From the NCBI GenBank assembly GCA_963969395.1, contig OZ017801.1, positions 11,661,611-11,725,610 of the forward strand: a stretch of DNA of 64,000 bases. The letters run 5' to 3'. A program made the translations under genes and the position numbers. Below the pieces are notes generated by a model. The model worked only from the letters and a program-made list of their open reading frames with translations, ran no database searches and was not told where the DNA came from. The stretch comes from Pseudoscleropodium purum. Its lineage: Eukaryota; Streptophyta; Bryopsida; Hypnales; Brachytheciaceae. Shown here in pieces: positions 22,215 through 33,698 of the stretch (positions are counted from its first letter, which is position 1; every line of letters starts with the position of its first letter).

Positions 22215-22500
22215 TTCAAGGGTGCTCACCTTAACTCTATAAGGACGGGCTAGTCTCCAAAGAAATCATCATTTTTTAATATCATGGGAATCAATTGCTT
22301 AAAAAAAATGGAGAAGTATTCATTGGAGGTCAAACTATTGTAGAAGATGTTCCCTTTTCACAACAAAATTCTATGGATGAATAGTTGCACTTCTATCCTA
22401 TGTAGGAGATTACAAATTAAAAGATGAAAACTTTACATTCTCTATCATCCATCGAACACTTAGTGTCTGCGACACTGTTATAGGATTAGGTTATTCATTG
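22215..22500. repeat. Dispersed repeat copy 1 (matches 24120-24400)
   Basis: Shares ordered blocks with 24120-24400: CGGGCTAGTC, ATCA-TTTGGG/ATCATGGGAATCA, TTGCTTAAAAAAA, GGTCAAACTATT, CCTTTTCACAA, CATCCATC-AA-ACTTAGTGTC. They lie in direct orientation about 1.9 kb apart, so degraded LTRs or a tandem-dispersed repeat are both possible. Confidence 0.5.
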
Positions 22501-24119
22501 AGAAATCATAGCTTACGGAAGACAACACTTGAGCATGAGTGGCACTTTCAGTGGAGGCTGAACCAAATTGGGCAAATTATAATTGATAATGTTTGGGTGA
22601 TTTGAGGCTCTACTAAAAAAAAGTATTTTCAGAACTATTGTTTAATTAGCTCCCCAGGCTTCTGCCCTAGGCTGTTTGTTGAATGGTTCCTGGTTGCTTT
22701 GTTATTGATCGGCAAGAGCTAAGATGGGTACCCTAAAAACCTTCATTTTGTTGCTACTTGGCCTATTTACTTTCATTAGTAGAGTGATCAAATTTTCATT
22801 GATTTTCTTGTTGGCTAGTGAATGGATGTTCCAATGCATCAAAGAATGCAACATTTGGATATTGTATGCAAAAGTTAATAAGAGGCAACATTTTTTTAGT
22901 GGGTAGAGGATCTAGAGTTGTTTCTTCTACACAAGCACATATTAATTTTGGAGAAGTACTTAAAGTGATGATGGTGGTCTTGAATTAGTGATGCATTTGG
23001 CAGGGGCAACTCCTTCCTAATTTGCTTAACATGTTTTTTGTGTTAATTTTGTATTGGAATAAATTCCTTTTGTACCCTTTGAAAAATTATTCTAAATTAC
23101 TCTTTTAGTAATGAATGTGAAGTTTTCATCCTTTAATTTGTAATCTTTTCAACTTGTTTTTAAAAAATTAATCTATTAAGAACTAAATCAAACATATATC
23201 AAAGAACATGGTAGGATGGGTACAAGGGGGACTCTTGAATTTTGTTCTACTTAGATTCCCCTACCCCCACTCTCCAAAAACTTTTAGAAAAGATGGAATT
23301 ATTGATTGATTCCAAAGAAAAGAAAAAACATCCATGAAGTAGTGTCATTGGCTAATCACACACATGTCACTTTTTGTGTATTGGTGGCTTCTATGAAGCA
23401 ATTTCAATTCCACTTTATCAATCAAGTGGATTGTATATATTGTAGATAAATGGATTGTCACCTAATCAAGCTACAAAGTTGAAGCTAAATCTATCACATT
23501 GAATCTTCTATGTAATCAAATTCCATGCAAGACAAAAGTTTATATGTGAGATTTTATCCATATAATTGTCCCTCATGTTGACTCCCACATATTTGAGAGG
23601 TGAAAATTCAATATTACTACAATTTTTTGGGAAGAAACGAGATTTTTTTTGGATGATTGTAAATTTTCAAAGATTTTAGATCTTTGATTTTGGAATACCT
23701 AGGTAACTATTTTGTAGTCATAGTAAACTTATTGTACACTATTTCACTTTTCTTAGTACTATGAAATTTCTTGATGGTGAGGTCTCAAATTTAATGTCAT
23801 TACAATTTTTCTTTATGTAGAAATTTGTTCAATACATTAAAATTTTCAACTTATTCTAATTTAACATAGTGTAATAAGAATCATAAGATATATTTTTATT
23901 TTGACTATTACTTTAATGTCATGTATACCTACTATGTCGGGGTGGGATTAAGCTACATTGGAATATCCTATTATTGAGGGAAAAAAAATTTGTGTCACTT
24001 CTAAAATTTGTGTCATCACTATATTATATTTTGATGAAAAATAAACTTTCCATTTATTTTCACATCCTACATACAAGTCAAAGTGCATATTATTATTCTA
24101 TTTTATTTTAATTTTAACA

Positions 24120-24400
24120 TTTATTTCTTATCCACAAGAGTACTTTAACCTAGGAATGTCGGGCTAGTCACCGTGGAAAATTATCCTTTTGGGTCACCAT
24201 GTGAATCATTTGCTTAAAAAAACCCAAAATTACTCATTCAAGATCAAACTATTATGCAAGATCTCTCCTTTTCACAAAAAAAATTAATGATTGAACATTT
24301 GCAAATCTTACATAGAACAATTGTTTTGTCATCCATCAAATACTTAGTGTCCACTTGGGGGGTCCACAACAATGTTACAAGGCTAATTATTGCTAGTATT
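24120..24400. repeat. Dispersed repeat copy 2 (matches 22215-22500)
   Basis: Direct-orientation relative of 22215-22500, diverged by substitutions and indels throughout. No retroelement protein was recognised between the two copies. Confidence 0.5.
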
Positions 24401-24771
24401 TGACATGGGTTTAAACTAGTGATTCTATACTTGAACCATTTTGTTCTAAATATATTTAAAATAATACTTTTGATTCAACCTTATAGCTAAACTAAAAAGT
24501 CTTATGAAAATTATTCCATTTTATTCGGTAATTCCACAGAATAGTGATACTAGCTTGCTTCATATTGTTAATTCTTTTATTTTGTAAAACAATGAACTTT
24601 TTAAAGGTGAAACTTCAACATATAGTGCTTTGCATCCTCATTGAATTCAAAGACCAAGTACCATACCCATAAGACAAGGCAAGTTGGGCTCATTCATGCC
24701 AAACAATTAATTAAAGTTTCCAAAGTAGGTTTGGCACTTTAAAATTCAATTTCTATAATTTTGATAGTGTG

Positions 24772-25724
24772 TTAACCCTTAAATGCCTAGATTGTATTTT
24801 TTGGCAACATAAAAATTTTGGGCACCTTACCATGAATGGAGTTTTTATTTTTTTTCGCTGAAATTTCAGCACAACATGTGCCCAAGGAGTAGCTTTAAGG
24901 CTCAACAATTTTCATAACTTTTGACTGCATGGTTAAAAAGTTATGGTATGATATGTACTTTTCATTGCTCAATGGGCAGCCCGGGCAGCAAAAAAAACTT
25001 CTTCATAAATCATTTTTTTAAGAAATTAAAATTTGAAATTGGTTCTCTAGATTTATATATACTTGGTAACCTTTGAATCATTCCATTATGATGAATGAGT
25101 CAAAAGTTATGAGGAATTTTAGTTTGTGGGAGTTTCCAAGTTGCTATTGAATTTCTACTCTAAGACAAACTTTGAAGTCCTTTTATTTAACTTCATTTTC
25201 AATATTTTTGGAAAAAAATAAAAACATTGGGTATACATTGTTTATTACAACATTAAAACCATTGGGATTGGCATTTTTCAATTCTATAAATAAATTGTTA
25301 ACAATTTAGTATTTTGAATCATTCTCTACTCCTTTCTACTTACTATTTTTTTCCTATATGTTGTATGATTCCAAATGATTTAAAAAATTTCAAGCATGTA
25401 GCCAACTTGACTTGAAAAATGAATTTAAAGAGTTGCAACCATTTTGGATATTTTTTCATACAAATGTGACCTTCTCAAGTACTGCTGCCTGGATTTTAGA
25501 GGGCCAATAAAAGGTATTTTGTTACTTCAAATGCTCTTATCTTGCAATCTACGAAGTGGAAATTTCTGAAATTTTTTCCACATGTTCTCAAAAAATCTTA
25601 TTACAAGATCCTATGGTTATATGTGTCTAAAAATGTTCTTTTTCTAAATTTTAGTACATGTACTAGAAATGGCAGTTTGGAAGCGTATTTGGTGAAAACA
25701 TAGTCAAAACCATTTAGGGGTTAA
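24772..25724. mobile_element. TTAA-bounded TIR element (953 bases)
   Basis: The left end is TTAACCCTTAAATG. The reverse complement of the right end is TTAACCCCTAAATG. The interior is a close relative, in inverted orientation, of the element in the palindrome spacer at 8185-9155. No transposase is encoded. Confidence 0.78.
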
Positions 25725-27485
25725 ATAAAATTCAAAATATTTAACAACTCTCTCCAAATGTTACTACAATAAATGTGTGAAAATTTAGAAAAACAAGATC
25801 TTTATACAAATTGGGTAGTAGTAGGTAAAACAACCCATGTGGGATATATAAATGGTTAGAATTAGTAGAGGCCTAATTGCTTATAGTTAAGTTAAAAGTA
25901 GGAATTGTACTTAAAGTAAAATTTTAGACCTCATTTTGGCATTATTGTAGAATAATTTTTTTTCAAAATACTTTGAACTAGAAAAAGTTGATAAATAAAT
26001 CTAACTTTCATCTCCAAAAATCTTATTTAAATTTCACTTCTTCAATTAAAAGTTGTGAACAAAATTTAGAGGGGATGTTTAAAAATATCAAAGAAAATGT
26101 CCTTTCCAACTCTTCTTTAAATTTTATTCATAACTTTTGATTGGAGGACTGAAATTTCAAATAGATTTTGGAAGATGAAAATTACATTGATTTACCAACT
26201 TTTTATAGTTCAAAGTAATTCAAAAAAATTATTTTACTAAGTTCAAATGAGGTATGAAATTCTACTCTAACCTCTATGTGCTAAAATAACTATTTTTTGG
26301 TCATTGCTTGACTTCCGGGTGAAAAAAACTTTTTTCAATTTTTCGATATAATTTCAAATTGTTTTTCAATATTTATATTCAAAACTAAGATTTCTACGAT
26401 CAAACAAAAATTATAAGAGAAATAGCACAAAGTATCTAGGATTTGTCTAGTGTTAAAAACTTACTATTTGGGAAAAGTGTTGGTGATTTCATTACTAGAT
26501 CTTATACATTTTTTCACAAGTCAATAGAACCACAATTTTGACCAATTAAAAAAAATTCAAATGCTAAAGAGAGAAATTGTATTTTTGGTGAATTTTTGAA
26601 ATTATATCTTCAAAATTCATTTGAAAAAAATCTAGAAATAATTTTATAATTTTCACCATATGGACATTTTTTACTTCTTGTGCTTCACATTATCTTAATT
26701 CATGCAAAGTTATAGAACTCATATTTATAATACATTTATGTTTGTCCAAAACCCTTGGACTTTTAGGGGTTATACACAATTCCTATATTTTAACAATGAG
26801 TAATTAAGCTCTCATCTTCAAATTATCCCATATCCTTTGAAGGTTCACAACAAATAATGGATTTCATCATAAAAACGACCTCTCCACCCTCCATTCCAAT
26901 GAAAAAATTCCTTTACTTTGCCAATAAAAAATTTCTTGATAGTAGACGGTCTTTGGACTTTAGTTTGGACTCACTAAGATTGAACTTTTTCTTGTTTTAT
27001 GAAAAGTTGGTAATTTATTTTTTGCTGAATTCAACAATTTCTCTTTCTCATTTTATTTATTTTTCAGCAAATTTAAAAATAATTATTTTCCACTGATCCT
27101 ACCCTGTGGGTACTGGTATATAACATAGTTTTCAAAATCCTGCTCTACAAATAATGGTACTAATGGTTTCAGGTCCATTTGCAACTAATTCTATTGATGC
27201 TGTAATTCACATTTCATCGTTGACGAAGTTATAAATTCCTTCATAACCAAACAAAATACAATCACATGTCTGGTCAAATACGTCTCAGAACTTGAGAAAC
27301 TTGAGAGAACAAATGATAAACATAGTACAAACAAAAAGATGAAAAATAACGCACACCCTTGAAATGGGTTTTAACATTCATAAAATGCCATCCAGGGGCC
27401 TTGAGAGGCTTTCATTATTTGCATTTGGAGACCTTTCAAGTGAACATCAACTTCGAACTTACTTCAAGGCTTCATCACTTCTGAA
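25725..27485. other. AT-rich intergenic DNA, no gene seen
   Basis: Contains a possible further TTAA-family terminus near 26760-26773 (ACTTTTAGGGGTTA) whose partner end was not found. Open frames are short and AT-rich. The stretch from about 27300 grades into the 3' region of the ENOD93-like gene. Confidence 0.45.
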
Positions 27486-28961
27486 CTACAATTCGGTACT
27501 GACAGTTTTGCTTGCTTTGGAGAGAAAGTTGTCCTCTACCCCATATCAGTACACGGTAGCTGGCAAGGCAGTTATGGTGCACCAGAACGCCTCTTCACAA
27601 GAGCATCGTAGGAGCCTTGCCGAGAGCATTCATGAATGGTTTGGTCTGTCACAATGAAGTACGTCGCTATAGTGGCTGCACAAGCCACACACCAAAACTC
27701 AGAAAGGGTAGAAATTGTTTCCAAGCATCAACTCTCATTTCTGAGCATAACTCACGAAATAGTTTGGCAGATGGGTAACACATCGCACAACAAATACAGA
27801 CATTGACCATAAGGAGACAGAGTGACAAGTTTGAGAGCATACAACACAAGGTCATCAATCATGGTAAGTAACATTCATCTTCCCTGCAGAGGTACAAGGA
27901 ATGCGAAAAAAGAAGCCATGATTAATACCTGCTGAGATAATGAGGGCTTGCCCTGTGTAGTTCAAATTCGCTTTAAACCATGGAATAGTTCGGACAGCTG
28001 TCAGCTGTTTTCCCATATCGTGAAACAACACAACAAAAATCTTATTCATTAGTGCGGTTACAAAAGCTTACGTCCTCACATTCGGAAGTTGATTAACACG
28101 TAAAGGACCAATAGACCTAAAAACGGTCTTACTTTTCAAGCATATTTGAGGAGGTCATGCAGGGTCTTTCTTTTGTCCAGTTTTATTTACTTTTTGACCA
28201 CCGCAATGAAAAGTTCTTCTCTGATTCTGGTGACAAAAATCTGATCTCATCTAAATATACTTTCGCAATAGTATTGAATTTATTGGTCATTTAGAAATTA
28301 TGAATCCTGAGTCCTTTAAGAGTTCAATCACTGAAAATAAAAAAAGATGAAAGGGAGGGTCAGGGCAATCTTACAGTTGGAACGGCACTTGCAATGCATG
28401 CAATGGAGGCAGCCTTAAATCCAGCCTTCACGCCCTCTAAAAAACGCAGCAATATGGTGACAACGCAAAGAGGTTACAGTGCGCCTACTTGCAACCCTAC
28501 CCAAAAGTGACCCTTATAGATTCTTGCCTACAATGTGATAATCAAAAAGGAATTGTAATCAGGAATGAACTTCATGAATAAATCCTACTTAAATTTCCAG
28601 AGGAGAAAAAACAAGAATAAGCCTAGTAATCCTAAGACCAGCATGAATGAAGAGTTTGTTGAGGATAGTTCTACTCACTCTGAGTTACCAATCCCAAGAG
28701 GCAGTAGTTGAGACAAACATAGGCAGATACCGTGGAATTGAAGCCAGCAAGACAGACAACCGATTGATTTACATCTAAATGCTGCAGCTTACCTTCGGTA
28801 CAATGCTTGGCCCTGGAAGCCCTTTCGTCATCGGCCTCACGAGTTTCAAGGTCTTCGACTGGAGACGGAATATAAAACAATCTGGAAGACTCCCGCTGCT
28901 GCAACGCAAGCTCCTCTCTCTTTTGTCCCCACCATCCTTTAAGATTACCTGCCATCTTCAT
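27486..28961 (-). CDS. Early nodulin 93 (ENOD93)-like small membrane protein
   Basis: Minus-strand exons are 28793-28961, 28375-28436 and 27929-28004, with GT-AG junctions and matching phases. A tentative last exon is 27486-27535, which would give 118 aa. The start is the first ATG after an in-frame stop. Residues HCTEEGVKAGFKAASIACIA and LTAVRTIPWFKANLNYTGQA are the ENOD93 signature, covering two hydrophobic helices around a conserved IPWxKANLNYTxQALIIS segment. ENOD93-family proteins are small integral membrane proteins reported to associate with mitochondrial cytochrome c oxidase; that role is from the family, not from this sequence. The N-terminal region to about residue 45 is longer than usual. 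The last exon (DNFLSKASKTVSTEL) only loosely resembles the usual AYFIVADKTVLAT end and uses a TAG acceptor, so the C terminus is uncertain. Exons 1-3 are solid. Confidence 0.78.
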
Positions 28962-31900
28962 AAAAAACAAACCTTCCTCAGGCTCAAGAAGAAGAAAACG
29001 AGAAAAAGACTGCCCCAAAACGAACAAGACCCAGTTGCAAATTCAGTTTCCATGTCAAATTATACTACAAGCCCTAAACTCTAAATTTGAGCTTTCTTCA
29101 CAGAGACAGCAAGATTTCTTCCTCACTAGAGATCTCCTCACTAAGGTAGGGGTGTACCTACCCTGTCCAACCAAATTCAAAAATCGAGAATCTTGATTCA
29201 ATCTGCAAGTGCTGAAAGCCTTTTGGGAAACAGGTCGCAAGCTCTATTGAATAAAACGGTCGCTTCAACAGTGAACACGAATCTAGAAACAATGAGAAAC
29301 TGCAAACAATGTCCTGCAACTCACTGCACATAAATCTTATCATCGTCCGAATCTCAGATACACCAAAGAAACTGCATTTGAATTTGAAGAATGGGAATCT
29401 GGATGGGAAGTTTCTCACTGAGCTTCAGACGAGCTGAGCTGGGAAAGCCTTGAGCTCCGCGGCCCTCCGAACTACTCCGAACTTGCTTCAAGTGGGGATT
29501 CAAAGCGACGGAATTTCACATGGAAACTGAAGATGGAAGTCACGAGGGCGAAGGATTAGGGTTTCTGGGCATTGGTAATGGCGTTCGAGGACAAGTCAGC
29601 ATCATCCCATGCAGAGTCTCTCTAATTGCTGGACGTGTGGACGACGAACAGAGTCTTCTATGCACACTCAGCGGACGGAGAAAAAGGAAATATCATTCAT
29701 CCATTTTTCTGGAGTTCGAAACTGAATTCTGCTTTCATTGGAGTAGAGGGCAAAGCAATTATGGGAGGCAACCCATTCCTTGAACGAAGAACCCCATTTT
29801 CATAATGTAGGCTATTCTCTTTCTGTACAGAACGTTGAGCAACTATTAATTTTGGCATAGTTCCTGATGCAACTGTGGCACATTATGATTGGCTAACAAG
29901 ACTCTCAATATTGCAATCAAACCTTGGTTGGAAAGAGGAAGGTCTATATCACCATCATGGAAGAAAGTCCATTTTTTGTTAAAAAATTCAATCAAATGAG
30001 ATAATTTTTAGTCTGAAGAAACCCATTGTGTAAATGCCCAAAACTACTTCAATGGTTATGAATGGGTTCCTACCCTTAGTGGCAACTATTGGAAGAAAAA
30101 AATGGAAGTATGAGAAGATTTATAGTTTTGTGCAAAATTTGGATGGGCCCAAGCTGCCAAATGAGCTAACCTAAGGGATTGTGGTGCAAAAATTATAGTG
30201 GGGACTATAGGCATTGGGCATTTTGGTTGGGCTATATTTTTTATTAAAACAATTCAAAGAGCTCTTAGAAAATGGTTTCATGATAGCAATAATCATTCTC
30301 TAGAAGGATGAGAAAAATGAAGAGAAACTTTGGTGAAAGCACTATAAAAAAAAACACATTTTAATTGAAAGCACTATAAAAAAAAAAACATTTTAATTGA
30401 AAGCACTATAAAAAACCATATTTTAGGTGACATCCAATGAACCAACCCATTTTTTGATTGACTTGCAGACACTTAACACCAAAAGAATGGTTTTAGTACA
30501 AGATCTTTGAAATAGTATTACTATTACAATACAAGATGAAACGTTTGGCAATCTTAAAGTACTATTCAAGATGCTGTTAAGAAGCTGCTGCAATTTGATT
30601 TGTTAGGAATAGAACATCCATCTATGATGTACGTTGGTTAAAAATGTTGCCCAGTCCCCCAAAATTCTCCTGAAGATTTGTACTTCATGTTTTTTCATTT
30701 GTAGCTTACGAGAAACCATAGCCGATCAAAGCTGCTTCTGGATCACCTTTACCAACAACCAGAACCCTCCTCAAGCTAAAGCTGCATCCACAGTTCAATA
30801 GAAGCAACTCCAAACGGTAGAGCTAAATTTTGAGTGTAAAATATCTTAGTAGACCTAGAACTGCCAACGCAGGCTGCAGGAAGCAAAAGAATGAAAAGAG
30901 CAGATCGATGCAGAAACACAATGACATGGAACGCAGCGATGCAGGAAACAAAACCGCTTTGCAAGGTACTTAATGGAGTGTGAACCAAGTCTGCCTGCGA
31001 AAACCCCATCACTACCGATCAGTTTCCAGAACGTGCTGTTTCGCAGAGAGAAATTTAGAAACTGAACAAGTAAGCACCATAAGCAATAGCCGCAGAAAAA
31101 GCAGTGCCATACCATTCATCTCGCAAAGATCGCTCCAAACACTTTAGTAGGGAAGACATGTCATTGACTGCACACTTCCCACTTCGCCACACACTAACCG
31201 CACTCTAACAAAAACAAAAACTGCGTGGAATAGGTAAAAAGCACTTTTCATTTAATTTGACAGAGTTTATTGTATGACCAACTCTTTAGGCAAGTGAAAA
31301 TAACGGTGCACTGGTTTGTTAGTAAAGGGTTTGTTAGTAACGGTGCACTTGGTTATAATGAAAATTTGAATGCCCATCACTAAGTGTATCATGAATCACA
31401 AGATGTACAGTACAGTACATGATTCTTGAACCATTTTTCTATGGGAAGGTTCAAGACCCAATCATCAATAGTTGTATGAAGATCCAAATCATTTATAGAA
31501 TTTCCAATTTGCTAAGCCATTATATACCTTAGGTTGTCAATGGCATGTTTCCAATAGATCATAGCCATAGGATTGTGCAGTCAATGACATGTTCACTATA
31601 GATCATTTACCTGAGTGGAGTTCACAGGAACTGAAAGTTGGCGACTTAACTTAGCTCTGTCCCTCGGGCTGCTTCTGTTGATCCTCCACCTGTAAAAAGT
31701 GCACTCAGTCGCACTGCCATCCTTATTTCTGGAGTTCAAGGGTGCCTCACAAATGAGAGAGACTGAGCCAATGCAATCTCAACAACACACAATGAGCCGC
31801 CGCATACCATTTGTAAGAAATACATATGGCACAAGAAGCTCCCCTGCACAAGAATTGCACCTGTAAACCATCAGAGAATCGAGGCTGCAATCAAATTAGG

Positions 31901-33698
31901 ATAAACATTTAATTTTCAGCAATTTGACAGTAGTTGACTTTGATCTTTAGGGTTCATGTCGACCATGGTCACCTTTCTCGACATCCTTGTACAGATGTCG
32001 AAGTGCATCAGGTGCCTTCTGATCGTTTCACTGCCTTGTATGAGGACAGCCATCTATGTCAAATGCTATGCCAAATGCATTCCTGTGAATCACCATCCAA
32101 CAGTCTTGCTTGTGTCAGAATCATCTCTAGCCCTTTCCACGTCCAACCTAATAAACCTCACTGGATGATGGAGTGACGGATCAGTAAGGATTATACTTCA
32201 AGAATCAATTCATTACTTGCTTTGCCCACTCGCGTCAAAGTTCTAAACTCTGTAGTTTGGTGTCGTACATTAGCACAACAGCAAACATAAATCTTTTTTG
32301 ACAACAATGCATAGGGTTTTCAGTCAGGTTGGACTTTTGGACATCTTCATGAAAATCATTCCCATGATTCAAGGAGAGATCTCCCTGTGGTCACAGCAAC
32401 CATAGAAAGCCCTCCCTATATATCATGAGGAAGCCTCTGGCCTCTCTCTATGAGATCATTGTAACCAAACGGAGACCTCTCCACGAATCATGGGGAAAAT
32501 TCTCTTGGTGATGTCTGAAAATTCCTAAAACTGATATTTAAACTGAAATCCCTGTTTCAGGATGTGTGACAGCTTCCTCGCACCAGCTCGCACTTGCCAA
32601 GGTCGCAAACACTAAAGCATACACAAAGATAGTATAGGAGCCAAAATTAGGGCTTAAGTGAGCTCTAACAGGTGAGCCAAGAAGGGCAGACCTTAGGAGG
32701 CTCTTGAAATACTGTAATGCTGCTGCATCTCGCCATACGAATAAGCGCTGCTGCAAGATCTGGAGGAGAAGGCAAAACCATATTCTCGACCGTCGTGACA
32801 CTAGCTACTCCAACCCCATGGAAAATGAACATGCTGAAATTAATGCCAAGCTTCTTCACAACTACCACCTATTCCTGCAGTAGCTTTCTTTCTAAACTAC
32901 CTCGTCCTTCTATGCTACGGATATGGAAAAACGACCCTCGATTCGCCTGTGTGTGAAAACTGTGCACCTTCGCAAGTGGACAATCACGAAGTGCAGCCTA
33001 TGGAAAGCAACAAGAGCTCGTATCCTGATATACGGACTTGGGTCACGTAAAACATTGCAGATTGTAACCGCATCGAAATAGGTCATTCTCACATATCTGA
33101 ACTTGCCAACAGCCTCAAGAGAGGTTTGTACCCAAGATTAGGTTTTGTGCGCAAACTGTCAAGATCAATATCCTTGTTCAAAACCCTCAAATACACCATC
33201 AAACATTTAGCGGAATTGAGAAAGGTAACAAAACATAGTGAGATCCAGAAGTAACAAGAGGCACGGACATGATGGATTCAAAGTACCTGAGTCTTCATTG
33301 ATATTGTTATACATAGATAGAGAGCAATGTACATCCTTAATGTAGGACAATGCACCTGAAGCTGCTACAAGAGTGACAAATTTGTGGCCACTCACTCCAG
33401 AGTGCGTGATGGCAGTTCAAGAGAGAATACCCGTTGGGCTACTGTACATAATGGCTTGAAAATTCAGCTCCAAATCTGAGGAACCAGCCTGGCGCGGATT
33501 TCACAAGCAAGATGAACTTGCGGAGAGGCTAGCCAGTTGCTTTCCCGACACAATGGTGAGCGGGTGCACCTTCTTCCCAGGCGAAAACAATTAGGCTGTA
33601 AGACGCAAGAAAGGAAACAGAAATGGTAGAGACTAGAGAATGGCCCCTGGAAACTAGTACCATTTGGTACCTGGAAAATATGTATTCAAAGGATTCTA
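28962..33698. other. Moderate-GC region between ENOD93-like and TT9 genes, no gene recognised
   Basis: About 29000-29700 is probably the promoter and leader of the ENOD93-like gene. From about 30700 to 33690 the DNA is less AT-rich than typical intergenic DNA here and holds minus-strand frames (30855-31115, 32538-32868, 33207-33395) of 60-90 codons without family resemblance. Since TT9 is transcribed towards this region, some of it may be 3' untranslated or spliced non-coding sequence, or decayed gene remnants. Confidence 0.4.
30335..30425 (+). repeat. Tandem repeat, three units of about 32 bases
   Basis: The unit GAAAGCACTATAAAAAA plus a short CATTTTAATT tail occurs three times in a row, differing mainly in the length of the A run. 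The third unit is incomplete. Confidence 0.85.

Larger units (their letters stand above)
19435..24771. other. AT-rich intergenic DNA with decayed repeats, no gene
   Basis: No coding gene is recognised. Degenerate duplications include 22030-22140 against 22805-22900 (both with AAGAATGCAACATTTGGATAT and GTATGCAAAAGTTA) and 22215-22500 against 24120-24400. These look like remains of retroelements or other repeats. The minus-strand frame at 21646-21954 (102 codons) has no family resemblance. Confidence 0.5.

Noticed and set aside
29520..29783. 87-codon plus-strand frame divergent from the ENOD93-like gene
   Set aside because: No homology recognised. It lies in the probable promoter region and is short enough to be chance.
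32538..32868. Minus-strand frames of 60-90 codons
   Set aside because: Translations look unselected and no plausible splice partners or family match were found.
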